A DNA stretch of 55,878 nt from NCBI RefSeq assembly GCF_016653355.1, contig NZ_NHSK01000111.1:1-55878 (forward strand). Reading direction: 5' to 3'. Shown here piece by piece: positions 24,689-36,845 of the stretch. A program made the position numbers and the translations under genes. The DNA is from Rhodoplanes elegans (GTDB taxonomy: Bacteria > Pseudomonadota > Alphaproteobacteria > Rhizobiales > Xanthobacteraceae). How positions within the stretch are numbered: the first letter of the stretch is position 1; each line of letters begins with the position of its first letter. Below the pieces are notes generated by a model. That model was not told the DNA's origin. It worked only from the letters and a program-made list of their open reading frames with translations, and did not search any database.

Positions 24689-25180
24689 CGACGGATATTG
24701 CGGGCGGGCTACCTGCGCCCGCCCTCAGTCGTTCCGGGGCGGCGCGTAGCGCCGAGCCCGGAACCCCCATACGCCCTGAATGTCGTGAGCCATTGAGACT
24801 GGGGTTATGGATTCCGGGCTCGCGGGCCGCGCCCGCGCCCCGGAATGACGGAATCCACCCCGCCGCGTCGCTGGGTCGCGCCTTCGGTAAACTGCGCATG
24901 CGGTGCCTGCGCGAGTCGGGCTACAGAGCCCCCGGGCTGGTCCCTATCTCCCGGCATAGTCGACGTTTTTTGTATTAGTTCGGGGGTCGCCCGGTCTCCC
25001 GCCCGGTCTTTTCCATCCGCCGTCTGCGCCGTTCGTCGTCTTTTCGTTTGTCCGCCGCCTTCGTAGTTTGCGTTGCAGCAATGCTGCGTATTCGCAAGCG
25101 GCGAGAATTGCCGCATCAGGCCGACCATTCTGCCGGGGATCTGTCCGCAGCGGGCCCTCGGCGCCAGACGAGGCGAATCC
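24689..25180. other. Intergenic region with repeat element and leader of the Pat-like gene
   Basis: About 490 bp. The left part is the 122-bp two-hairpin element (24728-24849). The right part is AT-richer (gttttttgtatta near 24965) and should hold the promoter of the gene at 25181, whose ribosome site is gagg at 25170-25173. Frames crossing the region are open by chance and carry no recognisable domain. Confidence 0.6.
24728..24849. repeat. 122-bp two-hairpin dispersed element, copy 2 (inverted relative to copy 1)
   Basis: Read on the minus strand, this stretch follows the element at 10678-10799 almost throughout: the same gtcat-ccggggc boundary, a left hairpin, the linker with atccata and atggctcacgac, and a right hairpin with ggctcggcgc and gcgccgcccc. 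Both copies are 122 bp by my count, with compensating small gaps. Here it follows the ABC binding-protein gene and may act as its transcription stop. Confidence 0.85.
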
Positions 25181-27892
25181 ATGAGCACCTACCGACTGCA
25201 GTCGCTCTTCGCCCCGAAGTCGCTGGCGCTCGCCGGAGCGAGTCCGCGCGATCTCTCCCTCGGGCGTATCGTTCTTCGAAACATTCGCGAGGCCGGCTTC
25301 AAGGGCAAGCTGCAGCTCGTCAATCCGCACCACGCCGAGATCGACGGCGTGCCGGCGGTGGCGAGCCTCGACCAGCTCGAGGGGACGCCGGACGTGCTCG
25401 TCATCACGGCGCCGCCGGCCGAGGTGCCGGGCCTGGTGGCGAAGGCCGGCGCCCTGAAGATACCGACCGCCGTGATCATCACCTCGGGGCTCGGTCACGG
25501 GCCCGGCTCGCTCGCCGAGGCGACGGCCCAGGCGGCGCGGCCGCATGGCCTGCGGGTGCTCGGGCCGAACTGCCTCGGCGTCCTGGTGCCGAGCCTCGCG
25601 CTCAACGCCAGCTTCGCCACCCGCATGCCGAAGGTCGGCGACCTCGCGCTGATCTCGCAGTCGGGCGCCATCGCGTCGAGCCTCGTCGAGTGGGCGGCGA
25701 GCCGCTCGATCGGGTTCTCGGCCGTCGCCTCGATGGGCGACGCCGTCGACGTCGACTTCGGCGACCTGCTCGACTACTTCGCCCTCGACCGGAAGACGCG
25801 TGCGATCCTGATGTATGTCGAGTCGATCACCGACGTGCGCAAGTTCATGTCCGCGGCCCGCGGCGCGGCCCGCGTGAAGCCCGTGATCGTGGTCAAGTCC
25901 GGCCGGCACACCGAGGCGGCGCGCGCCGCCGCGACCCACACGGGCGCACTCGCCGGCGCCGACGCCGTCTACGACGCGGCGTTCCGGCGCGCCGGCCTGC
26001 TGCGCGTGCTCGACCTCGACGAGCTGTTCGCCGCCGCCGAGACGCTCGGCCATCTCAGCCCGTTCGAGGGCAAGCGCCTCGCCATCATGACGAATGGCGG
26101 CGGCATCGGGGTCCTGGCGGTCGACCGGCTGATCGACTTCGGCGGCACGCTCGCGACTCTCTCGGAGAAGCGCGTCGCCGAGCTCGACGCCGTGCTGCCG
26201 AAGTCCTGGTCGCGCTCCAACCCCGTCGACCTGATCGGCGACGCCGACGCCAAGCGCTACCGCGCCGTGCTGGCGCAGTTGATCTCGGACCGCGACAACG
26301 ACGCCGTGCTGGTGATGAACTGCCCGACCGCACTCGCCTCGCCGGCCGAGTCGGCCGCCGCCGTCGTCGAGGTGATCCAGCGCGAGCGCGCGCGGAGCAT
26401 GATGCGCAAGCCCGTGCTGTGCGTCTGGGTCGGCGACCGCGGCGAGGCGACCCGCATCTTCGACCAGGCCGGCATTCCGCATTACGACAGCGAGACCGAG
26501 GCGATCCGCGGGTTCATGCATCTGGTCCGCTATCGCGAGGCCAACGACTCGCTGATGGAGACGCCGCCGAGCGTGCCGACCCAGTTCGTCTCCGACACCG
26601 AGACCGCACGCGGCGTGATCACCAAGGCGCTCGCCGCCGGCAAGACCTGGCTCGACCCGATCGAGATCGAGGCGCTGCTCGGCGCCTACGGCATCCCGGT
26701 CGCACCGAGCCATCTCGCCCGCAACGGCTTCGAGGCGGCGCGCGCGGCGCGGCCGTATCTGGCCAAGGGCCAGGCCGTGGTGCTGAAGATCCTGTCGCCC
26801 GACATCGTCCACAAGTCGGAGATCGACGGCGTCCGCCTCAACATCCTGAGCGAGGAGGCGGTCCGCCGCGAGACCGAGGACATCCTGGCCCGCGCCCGCG
26901 CGGCGATGCCGACGGCGCGGCTGATCGGCGTGACGGTCCATCCCATGGTGGTCAAGCCGAAGGCACGCGAGCTGATCGTCGGCGCCGCCGAGGACCCGAT
27001 CTTCGGCCCCGTGGTGGTGTTCGGCCGCGGCGGCATGGCGGTCGAGGTGCTCAACGACAAGGCACTGGCGCTGCCGCCGCTCGACATGAAGCTCGCCCGC
27101 GACCTCGTCGACCGCACCGGCGCCGGCCCGCTGCTCGGCGCCTATCGCAACGTGCCGCCGGCCGACCGCCAGGCGATCGAGCTGGTGCTGGTGAAGATCT
27201 CGCAGCTCCTCGCCGACATGCCGGAGATCCGCGAGATCGACCTCAATCCCGTCCTGGCCGACGAGAGCGGCGTGATCGCGGTGGACGGCCGCATCACCAT
27301 CGCGCCCGTCGCGGCCGGCGCCCGCAGCCGCTTCGCCGTGCGGCCCTATCCCAAGGAGCTCGAGATGCACGTGCCGGGCTGGGACGACCACCCGGTGCTG
27401 CTGCGCCCGGTGCGCCCGGAGGACGAGCACCTCTACCTCGACTTCTTCAAGCACGTCAGCGAGCACGACCTGCGGCTGCGCTTCTTCGCACCCGTGAAGG
27501 AGTTCAGTCATACCTTCATCGCCCGTATGACGCAGATCGACTACGCCCGCGCCATGGCGTTCGTCGCCATCGAGGAGCGCACCGGCGAGATGCTGGGCGG
27601 CGTGCGTATCCACTCGGACGCGAACTACGAGAAGGGCGAGTATGCCGTGCTGGTGCGCTCCGACCTCAAGGGCAGGGGCCTCGGCTGGGTGCTGATGCAG
27701 CGGATGATCGACTACGCCCGGGCCGAGGGACTTTCCGAGGTCGAGGGCCAGGTCCTGCGCGACAACACCACGATGCTGCGCATGTGCACGGAGCTCGGCT
27801 TCCGCATCGAGCACGACCCGGAGGATCCGGGCCTGTGCAAGGTGGTGCTCGACCTCAGCGCCGAGGGGCCGGTCGCGAGCGCCGCGGAGTGA
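25181..27892 (+). CDS. Acetate-CoA-ligase (ADP-forming)-like protein with C-terminal GNAT domain (Pat/PatZ-type lysine acetyltransferase)
   Basis: Large cytosolic protein of 903 residues. Domains in order: CoA-binding Rossmann domain (about 8-135; [14 protein letters not shown]), succinyl-CoA-ligase-like domains (about 150-460; [13 protein letters not shown] and [17 protein letters not shown]), ATP-grasp (about 490-710; [19 protein letters not shown]), and a GNAT acetyltransferase (about 735-895; [35 protein letters not shown]). This architecture matches the Pat/YfiQ protein acetyltransferases, which inactivate AMP-forming acetyl-CoA synthetases by acetylating a lysine, sometimes under cAMP or amino-acid control. 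Some relatives keep acyl-CoA synthetase activity, which I cannot exclude. ATG 25181 has gagg seven bases upstream. The gene stands alone. Confidence 0.88.
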   Translation: MSTYRLQSLFAPKSLALAGASPRDLSLGRIVLRNIREAGFKGKLQLVNPHHAEIDGVPAVASLDQLEGTPDVLVITAPPAEVPGLVAKAGALKIPTAVIITSGLGHGPGSLAEATAQAARPHGLRVLGPNCLGVLVPSLALNASFATRMPKVGDLALISQSGAIASSLVEWAASRSIGFSAVASMGDAVDVDFGDLLDYFALDRKTRAILMYVESITDVRKFMSAARGAARVKPVIVVKSGRHTEAARAAATHTGALAGADAVYDAAFRRAGLLRVLDLDELFAAAETLGHLSPFEGKRLAIMTNGGGIGVLAVDRLIDFGGTLATLSEKRVAELDAVLPKSWSRSNPVDLIGDADAKRYRAVLAQLISDRDNDAVLVMNCPTALASPAESAAAVVEVIQRERARSMMRKPVLCVWVGDRGEATRIFDQAGIPHYDSETEAIRGFMHLVRYREANDSLMETPPSVPTQFVSDTETARGVITKALAAGKTWLDPIEIEALLGAYGIPVAPSHLARNGFEAARAARPYLAKGQAVVLKILSPDIVHKSEIDGVRLNILSEEAVRRETEDILARARAAMPTARLIGVTVHPMVVKPKARELIVGAAEDPIFGPVVVFGRGGMAVEVLNDKALALPPLDMKLARDLVDRTGAGPLLGAYRNVPPADRQAIELVLVKISQLLADMPEIREIDLNPVLADESGVIAVDGRITIAPVAAGARSRFAVRPYPKELEMHVPGWDDHPVLLRPVRPEDEHLYLDFFKHVSEHDLRLRFFAPVKEFSHTFIARMTQIDYARAMAFVAIEERTGEMLGGVRIHSDANYEKGEYAVLVRSDLKGRGLGWVLMQRMIDYARAEGLSEVEGQVLRDNTTMLRMCTELGFRIEHDPEDPGLCKVVLDLSAEGPVASAAE

Positions 27893-28455
27893 GGCGGACG
27901 GGCCCGCCGCCGCGCTGTCTCGCGCGCACGGGCGCTCCGCTCACCGGGCTGGGCGCACGGCCGGCCCCGGGCGCTCCCGTCGGCGCCGAAGGCGCCGGCC
28001 ACAGGGCGGAATGCTGATTCGCTACATCTTGCCTTGCGGCACGGAGTCATCCTCCGCATGATACCGGGAACGGCACCGAACGCGGCGCGTCGCCGGCGCC
28101 CCCAGAACAACCAGCGGAGGTGTCGTGCTCGGGTGGAAATGCTTTGGGATGTGCCTATTTAGGGAGCCTGCACAGTGCGGCCCCGGCCGCTTCGGCCATG
28201 GCGCGCGGATGCTCTGGCGATGCAGAGCCGCTGCCCCTTCTTCCGGCATCCGCGCCGCTTGCGGGCTGTGGGGCACTGCGGTAAGCGTCTCGCGTCGCCG
28301 CCCTGGAAACGCTCCAATCGATCGCCCTGGGATGCCGCGGCACGGGCGCAGCGGGGTAGCCCGGACCGGAACCGTCCGGGACCGAGAAGCACGAGAACGG
28401 CCGCCGGCAGGGACCTCCCTCCCGTCGGAATGTCGATCGCGATCAGGGGTCTCGA
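27893..28455. other. Long leader region of the nuo operon
   Basis: About 560 bp before nuoA with no recognisable gene in any frame. It contains a small hairpin after the Pat-like gene (cggcgcc at 27979-27985 and ggcgccg at 27989-27995, no T-run), an AT-richer patch around 28135-28160 that may be promoter, and an inverted pair cccggac/gtccggg at 28360-28380 in the presumed 5' leader. The nuo promoter should be here, but I could not assign -35/-10 boxes with confidence. Confidence 0.5.
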
Positions 28456-28811
28456 ATGAACGGCTTGCTGCTCGACTATCTGCCGATCGTGGTGTTCGTC
28501 GCCATCGCCCTCGTGATCGTGCTCGGCCTGATGGTCGCGCCGTTCCTCATCGCCTACAAGAATCCCGACGCGGAAAAGCTCTCGGCCTATGAATGCGGGT
28601 TCAACGCATTCGACGACGCCCGCATGAAGTTCGACGTCCGATTCTATCTCATCTCCATCCTGTTCATCATTTTCGACCTCGAGGTTGCGTTCCTGTTTCC
28701 CTGGGCGGCGGCGTTCGGCGAGATCGGCTTGTTCGGTTTCTGGTCGATGATGGTCTTCCTCGGCGTCCTGACCATCGGCTTCGTCTACGAATGGAAGAAG
28801 GGAGCCCTCGA

Positions 28812-28821
<10 letters not shown>
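28456..28821 (+). CDS. nuoA: NADH-quinone oxidoreductase subunit A
   Basis: Small membrane subunit of complex I (121 residues, three membrane helices), which helps form the quinone-site entry and the first proton path together with NuoH, J and K. The family signature [12 protein letters not shown] and the following [20 protein letters not shown] are intact. ATG 28456 is preceded by aggggt. Its stop lies inside the start of nuoB (10-bp overlap), so the two are translationally coupled. First gene of the nuo operon. Confidence 0.97.
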
Positions 28822-29402
<581 letters not shown>

Positions 29403-29415
29403 GCGCGAGGATCGC

Positions 29416-30030
29416 ATGGACGACAAGGTCGTCGTGGACAGGCTCGACGAGCTCGGACAGGCCGTCCTGCGCGCGCTGCCGGGCGCCGTGACGGGGTACA
29501 GCGTGGCCGTCGGCGAGCTGACGATCACGGCCGTGGCGGCCGAGATCGTCGCGGTCACCAAGCGGCTGCGCGACGATCCCGACTTCGCCTTCGTCGGCTT
29601 CGTCGACGTGACGGCGGTGGACTGGCCGCAGCGGTCGAAGCGCTTCGACGTGGTCTACCACCTGCTGTCGCCCACCAAGAACTGGCGCATCAGGATCAAG
29701 ACGCAGACCGACGAGACGACGCCGGTGCCGTCGATCATCTCGGTCTATCCGGGCGCCGACTGGTTCGAGCGCGAGGTGTTCGATCTCTACGGCGTGGTGT
29801 TCACCGGCCATCCGGACCTGCGCCGCATCCTCACCGACTACGGCTTCGAGGGGCACCCGCTGCGCAAGGACTTCCCGCTCACCGGGTTCCTCGAGGTGCG
29901 CTGGGACGACGAGCAGAAGCGCGTCGTCTACGAGAAGGTGCAGCTCGGTCAGGAGTTCCGCAACTTCGACTTCCTCTCGCCCTGGGAGGGAACCGACTAC
30001 GTGCTGCCGGGCGACGAGAAGGCGAAGTGA
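29416..30030 (+). CDS. nuoC: NADH-quinone oxidoreductase subunit C
   Basis: The 30-kDa peripheral-arm subunit, 204 residues, separate from NuoD as is usual in alphaproteobacteria and mitochondria (fused in E. coli). The signature [19 protein letters not shown] and [12 protein letters not shown] identify it. It scaffolds NuoD near the quinone site and carries no cofactor. It starts 13 bp after nuoB; the 85-bp gap before nuoD is filled by a heptamer repeat (30056-30096). Confidence 0.96.
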   Translation: MDDKVVVDRLDELGQAVLRALPGAVTGYSVAVGELTITAVAAEIVAVTKRLRDDPDFAFVGFVDVTAVDWPQRSKRFDVVYHLLSPTKNWRIRIKTQTDETTPVPSIISVYPGADWFEREVFDLYGVVFTGHPDLRRILTDYGFEGHPLRKDFPLTGFLEVRWDDEQKRVVYEKVQLGQEFRNFDFLSPWEGTDYVLPGDEKAK

Positions 30031-30055
30031 GCGCCCACATGAGCACGCGCCGCCG

Positions 30056-30096
30056 TTCGCTACTCGCCATTCGCCACTCGCTACCCGCTACTCGCG
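30056..30096. repeat. Tandem heptamer repeat between nuoC and nuoD
   Basis: Five consecutive 7-base units of the form YYCGCYA (ttcgcta, ctcgcca, ttcgcca, ctcgcta, cccgcta) plus a partial sixth lie in the nuoC-nuoD gap. The same units, in both orientations, build the element at 51483-51564 after lolD. This looks like a dispersed simple repeat rather than a coding or regulatory site. Confidence 0.8.
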
Positions 30097-30115
30097 TCTC
30101 ACAGGCGACCTGAGC

Positions 30116-31306
30116 ATGGCCGAAACGTCCGTCCGCAGCTTCACGATCAACTTCGGGCCGCAGCATCCGTCGGCGCACGGCGTGCTGCGGCTGCTGCTCG
30201 ACCTCGACGGCGAGGTGGTGGAGCGGGCCGACCCGCATGTCGGGCTCCTCCATCGCGGCACCGAGAAGCTGATCGAGTACAAGACCTACATGCAGGCGAT
30301 CCCGTATTTCGATCGCCTCGACTACTCCTCGCCGATGTCGCAGGAGCACGTCTTCTGCATGGCGATCGAGAGGATGCTCGGCATCACGGTGCCGCGTCGC
30401 GGCCAGCTCCTGCGCGTCCTGTTCCTCGAGCTGACCCGCATCAAGAACCACATCCTCAACATCACGACCGGCGCGCTCGACATCGGCGCGCTGACCCCGC
30501 CGCTGTGGGGCTTCGAGTTCCGCGAGCAGATCATGGGCTTCTACGAGCGCGCCTCGGGAGCCCGCATGCACGCCAACTACTTCCGCCCGGGCGGCGTGCA
30601 TCAGGACGTGCCGCAGGCGCTGCTCGACGACATCGAGGCGTTCTGCGACCCCTGCCTCGGCATGATCGCGGATCTCGACGCGCTCCTCACCGAGAACCGC
30701 ATCTTCAAGCAGCGCATGGTCGACATCGGGATCATGACGCTCGACGAGTGCTGGGGCTGGGGCTATTCGGGCCCGCTCGTGCGCGCCGCGGGCGGCGCCT
30801 GGGACCTGCGCCGCGCCCAGCCCTACGAGTGCTACGACGAGATGGAGTTCGACATCCCGGTCGGCAAGCACGGCGACTGCTACGACCGTTATCTTGTGCG
30901 CATGGAGGAGATGCGGCAGTCGATCCGCATCATGAAGCAGTGCCTCGCCAAGCTGAAGCAACCGGACGGGCAGGGGCCCGTGCTCGCCACCGACAACAAG
31001 GTGACGCCGCCGCGCCGGGGCGAGATGAAGCGCTCGATGGAGTCGCTCATCCACCACTTCAAGCTCTATACCGAGGGCTTCCACGTGCCGGCCGGCGAGG
31101 TCTACGCCGCGGCCGAGACGCCGAAGGGCGAACTCGGCGTCTATCTGGTCGCCGACGGCACCAACAAGCCCTACAAGTGCAAGATCCGGGCGACCGGCTT
31201 CGCGCATCTGAGCTCGATCGATCACATCAGCAAGGGGCACATGCTGGCCGACATGACCGCCATCATCGGCTCGCTCGACCTGGTGTTCGGGGAGGTTGAC
31301 CGCTAA
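30116..31306 (+). CDS. nuoD: NADH-quinone oxidoreductase subunit D
   Basis: The 49-kDa subunit, 396 residues, which forms the quinone-binding cavity with NuoB. It is related to the large subunit of NiFe hydrogenases but lacks the metal-binding cysteines. Signature strings are [15 protein letters not shown] (with the quinone-site His) and [15 protein letters not shown], and the C-terminus ends in [12 protein letters not shown] as expected. Its TAA overlaps the nuoE ATG by one base. Confidence 0.97.
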   Translation: MAETSVRSFTINFGPQHPSAHGVLRLLLDLDGEVVERADPHVGLLHRGTEKLIEYKTYMQAIPYFDRLDYSSPMSQEHVFCMAIERMLGITVPRRGQLLRVLFLELTRIKNHILNITTGALDIGALTPPLWGFEFREQIMGFYERASGARMHANYFRPGGVHQDVPQALLDDIEAFCDPCLGMIADLDALLTENRIFKQRMVDIGIMTLDECWGWGYSGPLVRAAGGAWDLRRAQPYECYDEMEFDIPVGKHGDCYDRYLVRMEEMRQSIRIMKQCLAKLKQPDGQGPVLATDNKVTPPRRGEMKRSMESLIHHFKLYTEGFHVPAGEVYAAAETPKGELGVYLVADGTNKPYKCKIRATGFAHLSSIDHISKGHMLADMTAIIGSLDLVFGEVDR

Positions 31307-32057
31307 TGGCCGTCCGTCGTCTCGCTCCCGCCGAGAAGCAGCCGGAGGCGTTCGCCTTCACGGCCGAGAATCTCGAATGGGCCAAGGGCCAGATCGCCAA
31401 GTATCCGGAGGGACGCCAGGCCTCCGCCGTGATCCCGCTGTTGTGGCGGGCGCAGGAGCAGGCCGGCGGCTGGGTGCCGCAGAAGGCGATCGAGCACGTC
31501 GCGGTCCTGCTCGGCATGCCGGTGATCCGGGTGCTCGAGGTCGCGACGTTCTACACGATGTTCAACCTCGAGCCGGTCGGGAAGCACCACGTCCAGCTCT
31601 GCGGCACGACGCCGTGCGTGCTGCGCGGCGCCGACGCGCTGAAGAAGGTCTGCAAGGAGAAGATCGGCCACGAGCATCACGTGACGGCCGACGGCACCTT
31701 CTCCTGGGTCGAGGTCGAGTGCCTGGGCGCCTGCGTCAACGCGCCGATGGCCCAGATCAACTATGACTATTACGAGGATCTGACGCCCGAAAACTTCGCG
31801 AAGCTGCTCGACGATCTCGCGGCGGGCCGCGAGGTGAAGACCGGACCGCAGATCGACCGGCAGTTCTCGGCGCCGGTCGGCGGGCCGACCACGCTCACCG
31901 GCGACGCCGGGACGGGTGCGCCCGCCACCGAGAAGGAGCCGGCGCTCGCCGACAGCGACGCCAAGCGGCCCGGCGAGGCCGCGAACGTGCGTGAAGAGGC
32001 CGTTCCCAAGCCGCCGGTCGGGGTCGGTCCCCGCGGCGGCAGAACCACCAGGCGCGA

Positions 32058-32061
<4 letters not shown>
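31306..32061 (+). CDS. nuoE: NADH-quinone oxidoreductase subunit E
   Basis: The 24-kDa subunit of the NADH-dehydrogenase module, 251 residues, thioredoxin-like, holding the [2Fe-2S] cluster N1a. Ligand cysteines are in [10 protein letters not shown] and in [11 protein letters not shown]. The core ends near residue 175; the remaining 75 or so residues are a Pro/Ala/Glu-rich tail that is longer than in E. coli (166 residues in total) but similar to tails in other Rhizobiales. It overlaps nuoD by one base and nuoF by four bases. Confidence 0.96.
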
Positions 32062-33383
<1,322 letters not shown>

Positions 33384-33396
33384 GGCGGACCGAACG

Positions 33397-33600
33397 ATGG
33401 CCGAGCAGATCGACAGCATCTTGTTGGAGTTCATGCGGCGGTTCGATCGCAAGCTCAACGATCTGACGGACGATGTGCGCGAGCTGAAAGTGCGGATGAC
33501 CGGAGTCGTGGAAGGGTTGGCCGGCGTCAACCGCCGGATCGACCGGCTCGAGGATCGACTGACCAGGATCGAGCGGCGGCTCGAGCTGTCGGACGCCTAG
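33397..33600 (+). CDS. Small coiled-coil protein encoded between nuoF and nuoG
   Basis: A 67-residue, highly charged, all-helical protein with no cysteine and no membrane segment. Heptad-like spacing of Leu/Ile/Val (LNDLTDDVRELKVRM, then LEDRLTRIERRLEL) predicts a coiled coil, similar in look to SlyX and to C-terminal coiled-coil anchors. It starts 13 bp after nuoF in the same direction and its codon use resembles its neighbours. It is not one of the 14 core Nuo subunits. It could be an assembly or stability factor for complex I, or simply an unrelated gene caught in the operon. Nothing in the sequence decides this. Confidence 0.7.
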   Translation: MAEQIDSILLEFMRRFDRKLNDLTDDVRELKVRMTGVVEGLAGVNRRIDRLEDRLTRIERRLELSDA

Positions 33601-33616
33601 AACGAAGATTGACGTC

Positions 33617-33639
33617 ATGGCCGGGCGCGTCCCGGCCAT
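33617..33639. repeat. Short palindromic repeat before nuoG
   Basis: Perfect 9-bp arms (atggccggg and cccggccat) around a five-base loop, embedded in the sequence gtc-atggccggg...cccggccatcc. This matches a repeat type common between genes in Bradyrhizobium-like genomes. It creates a false in-frame ATG at 33617 upstream of the real nuoG start. Confidence 0.75.
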
Positions 33640-33709
33640 CCGGGCCTTCGGGCGCTCGGATGCCCGGCGCGAAGCCGAACGTGACGACGGAGAGGACAAG
33701 GGAAGCGCG

Positions 33710-35803
33710 ATGACCAAGATCGTCGTCGACGGCATCGAAGTGGACGTCCCGGCCGAGTACACGCTCCTGCAGGCGTGCGAGGCGGCGGGCGCCGAGATTC
33801 CGCGCTTCTGCTTCCACGAGCGCCTGTCGATCGCCGGCAATTGCCGCATGTGCCTGGTCGAGGTGAAGGGCGGCCCGCCCAAGCCGGTCGCCTCCTGCGC
33901 CATGAACGTGCGCGACCTGCGCCCCGGTCCGAACGGCGAGCCGCCCGTGATGCTCACCAAGTCGCCGATGGTGAAGAAGGCGCGCGAAGGCGTGATGGAA
34001 TTCCTGCTGATCAACCATCCGCTCGACTGCCCGATCTGCGATCAGGGCGGCGAGTGCGATCTGCAGGACCAGGCGATGGCCTACGGCGTCGACTCCTCGC
34101 GTTTCCAGGAGAACAAGCGCGCCGTCGAGGACAAGTATCTCGGCGCCCTCGTCAAGACCTCGATGAATCGCTGCATCCAGTGCACCCGCTGCGTGCGCTT
34201 CGTCACCGAGGTCGCCGGCGTGCCGGAGCTCGGCGCCATCGGGCGCGGCGAGGACATGGAGATCACCAGCTATCTCGAGCACGCGCTGACCTCCGAGCTG
34301 CAGGGCAACGTCGTCGATCTCTGCCCGGTCGGCGCGCTCACCTCGAAGCCCTACGCCTTCACGGCGCGCCCCTGGGAGCTCTCGAAGACCCAGTCGGTCG
34401 ACGTGATGGACGCGGTCGGCTCGGCGATCCGGGTGGACAGCCGCGGTCGCGAGGTGCTGCGCATCCTGCCTCGTCTCAACGAGGACGTGAACGAGGAGTG
34501 GATCTCCGACAAGACCCGCCACGTCGTCGACGGGCTGCGGGTCCAGCGCCTCGATCGTCCCTATGTGCGCGAGAACGGCAAGCTGCGGCCGGCGTCGTGG
34601 GGCGAGGCGTTCAAGGCGATCGCCGCGAAGATCGACACCACCGGGCCGGGCCGCATCGGCGCCATCGCGGGTGATCTCGCCAGCGTCGAGGAGATGTTCG
34701 CGCTCAAGGAGCTGCTGTCCGGCCTCGGCTCCAAGAGCATCGACTGCCGCCAGGATGGCGCGGCGCTCGATCCGGCGCTCGGCCGCGGCACCTATCTGTT
34801 CAACCCGACCATCGCCGGGATCGAGCAGGCCGACGCACTGGTGATCGTCGGCGCCGATCCGCGTCGCGAGGCGGCGATCCTCAACGCCCGCATCCGCAAG
34901 CGCTGGCGCATGGGGCCGTTCGCGGTCGGCGTGATCGGCCCGCGGGTCGATCTCACCTATCCGTACCACTATCTCGGCGCCGGTCCGGAGACGCTCGCCG
35001 ACCTCGCCGCCGGCAAGGGCGACTTCGCCCCTATCCTCTCGGCCGCCGAGCGGCCGCTGGTGCTGCTCGGGGCCGGCGCGACGGCGCGGCCCGACGGCGC
35101 CGCGATCGCGGCGCTCGCCGCCAAGGCGGCCGTGGCGGCCGGTGCCGTGACGGACACCTGGAACGGCTTCGGCGTGCTGCACACGGCGGCCTCGCGGGTC
35201 GGCGGTCTCGACGTCGGCTTCGTGCCGGGGCAGGGCGGCCTCGACGCGACCAAGATGGCCGCCTTCGGCACGCTCGACGTGCTGGTCCTGCTCGGCGCTG
35301 ACGAGATCGAGGTCGCCCCCGAGACCTTCGTCGTCTACATCGGCACCCACGGCGACCGCGGCGCCCACCGCGCCGACGTGATCCTGCCGGGTGCCGCCTA
35401 CACCGAGAAGTCCGGCCTCTGGGTCAACACCGAGGGGCGGCCGCAGATGGGTCTGCGCGCTGCGTTCCCGCCGGGCGACGCCCGCGAGGACTGGGCGATT
35501 CTTCGCGCGCTCTCCGACGTGCTGGGTCGCAAGCTGCCGTGGGACTCGCTGGCCCAGCTCCGCGCCGCGCTGTTCAAGACCCACCCGCACCTGCAGCGGC
35601 TCGACCGCATCACGCCGGCGAGCGGCGACGACGTGCAGCGGCTCGCCTCGCGGGCCGGCACGGCCGGGCAGATCGACCCGGCGCCCTTCGGCGAGACGAT
35701 CACGGACTTCTACCTGACCAACCCGATCGCCCGCGCGTCCGCCGTCATGGCCGAGTGCTCCGCACTCGCGCAAGGCGGCGCCGCGCTGCGCGCCGCGGAG
35801 TAG
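33710..35803 (+). CDS. nuoG: NADH-quinone oxidoreductase subunit G
   Basis: The 75-kDa subunit, 697 residues, as in other alphaproteobacteria and mitochondria (shorter than E. coli NuoG). The N-terminal [2Fe-2S] ferredoxin domain has CRMCLVEVKG, followed by the HxxxCxxC-type [4Fe-4S] region (HPLDCPICDQGGECDLQ) and NRCIQCTRCVRF. The rest is a degenerate molybdopterin-oxidoreductase fold without molybdenum. ATG 33710 (MTKIVVDGIEVDV) is the true start; the frame is open to 33617, but that stretch is the short palindromic repeat and reads as arginine-rich text. nuoH follows after 6 bp. Confidence 0.96.
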   Translation: MTKIVVDGIEVDVPAEYTLLQACEAAGAEIPRFCFHERLSIAGNCRMCLVEVKGGPPKPVASCAMNVRDLRPGPNGEPPVMLTKSPMVKKAREGVMEFLLINHPLDCPICDQGGECDLQDQAMAYGVDSSRFQENKRAVEDKYLGALVKTSMNRCIQCTRCVRFVTEVAGVPELGAIGRGEDMEITSYLEHALTSELQGNVVDLCPVGALTSKPYAFTARPWELSKTQSVDVMDAVGSAIRVDSRGREVLRILPRLNEDVNEEWISDKTRHVVDGLRVQRLDRPYVRENGKLRPASWGEAFKAIAAKIDTTGPGRIGAIAGDLASVEEMFALKELLSGLGSKSIDCRQDGAALDPALGRGTYLFNPTIAGIEQADALVIVGADPRREAAILNARIRKRWRMGPFAVGVIGPRVDLTYPYHYLGAGPETLADLAAGKGDFAPILSAAERPLVLLGAGATARPDGAAIAALAAKAAVAAGAVTDTWNGFGVLHTAASRVGGLDVGFVPGQGGLDATKMAAFGTLDVLVLLGADEIEVAPETFVVYIGTHGDRGAHRADVILPGAAYTEKSGLWVNTEGRPQMGLRAAFPPGDAREDWAILRALSDVLGRKLPWDSLAQLRAALFKTHPHLQRLDRITPASGDDVQRLASRAGTAGQIDPAPFGETITDFYLTNPIARASAVMAECSALAQGGAALRAAE

Positions 35804-35809
35804 CCCCCG

Positions 35810-36835
35810 ATGGCCGAGCTTTGGACCAACACCCTCTGGCCGCTCCTGCTCATCGTGATCCACAGCGTCGCCGTGCTGCTGATCCTAATGACGGCGATCG
35901 CCTACATCCTGTACGCCGACCGGAAAATCTGGGCGGCCGTGCAGATCCGGCGCGGCCCCAACGTGGTCGGCCCGTGGGGACTGCTGCAGTCCTTCGCCGA
36001 CATGCTGAAGTTCGCCATCAAGGAGCCGATCATCCCGGACGGGGCCAACAAGGGCCTGTTCCTTCTGGCGCCGATCGTCACCTGCGTGCTGGCGTTGTCG
36101 GCCTGGGCCGTGATCCCGGTGGCCGACGGATGGGCCGTCGCCGACATCAATGTCGGCATCCTCTACATCTTCGCGATCTCGTCGCTCGGCGTGTACGGCA
36201 TCATCATGGCCGGCTGGGCGTCGAACTCGAAATACGCCTTCCTGTCGTCGCTGCGCTCCGCCGCCCAGATGGTGTCCTACGAGGTCTCGATCGGCTTCGT
36301 GATCATCACGGTGCTGCTCTGCGTCGGCTCGCTGAACCTCGGTGACATCGTCAAGGCGCAGGACACCCAGTACGGCCTGCTCGGCTGGTACTGGCTGCCG
36401 CTGTTCCCGATGTTCATCATCTTCTTCGTCTCGGCGCTGGCCGAGACGAACCGGCCGCCCTTCGATCTGGTCGAAGCCGAGTCCGAGCTCGTCGCCGGCT
36501 TCATGGTCGAGTACGGCTCGACGCCCTACGTCCTGTTCATGCTGGGCGAGTACGTGGCGATCACCACCATGTGCGCCATGTGCGTCATCCTGTTCATGGG
36601 CGGCTGGCTCTCGCCGATCCCGTTCGCGCCGTTCACCTGGGTGCCCGGGGTGATCTGGTTCAGCCTCAAGGTGCTGTTCGTCTTCTTCATGTTCGCCTTG
36701 GTGAAGGCGTTCGTGCCGCGCTACCGCTACGATCAGCTCATGCGGCTGGGCTGGAAGGTGTTTCTGCCCATCTCGCTGGTGATGGTCGTCGTCGTCGCCG
36801 GGGTGCTGCAGTACACCGGGCTCGCGCCGAAGTGA
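35810..36835 (+). CDS. nuoH: NADH-quinone oxidoreductase subunit H
   Basis: Membrane subunit of 341 residues with eight expected helices. It connects the quinone cavity to the proton pumps. Family signatures are [19 protein letters not shown] near the N-terminus and the acidic loop [19 protein letters not shown], which lines the path from the quinone site. It begins 6 bp after nuoG and ends 10 bp before nuoI. Confidence 0.97.
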   Translation: MAELWTNTLWPLLLIVIHSVAVLLILMTAIAYILYADRKIWAAVQIRRGPNVVGPWGLLQSFADMLKFAIKEPIIPDGANKGLFLLAPIVTCVLALSAWAVIPVADGWAVADINVGILYIFAISSLGVYGIIMAGWASNSKYAFLSSLRSAAQMVSYEVSIGFVIITVLLCVGSLNLGDIVKAQDTQYGLLGWYWLPLFPMFIIFFVSALAETNRPPFDLVEAESELVAGFMVEYGSTPYVLFMLGEYVAITTMCAMCVILFMGGWLSPIPFAPFTWVPGVIWFSLKVLFVFFMFALVKAFVPRYRYDQLMRLGWKVFLPISLVMVVVVAGVLQYTGLAPK

Positions 36836-36845
36836 GGGACCCCCG

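Noticed and set aside
28125-28592. A 155-codon frame in the nuoA leader that runs into nuoA
   Set aside because: It overlaps nuoA in another frame, has many Arg and Cys codons, and has no family resemblance or good ribosome site.
30031-30115. The heptamer array as a CRISPR or regulator-binding array
   Set aside because: Units are contiguous 7-mers without spacers, and similar units appear after lolD, so a simple dispersed repeat is the better explanation.
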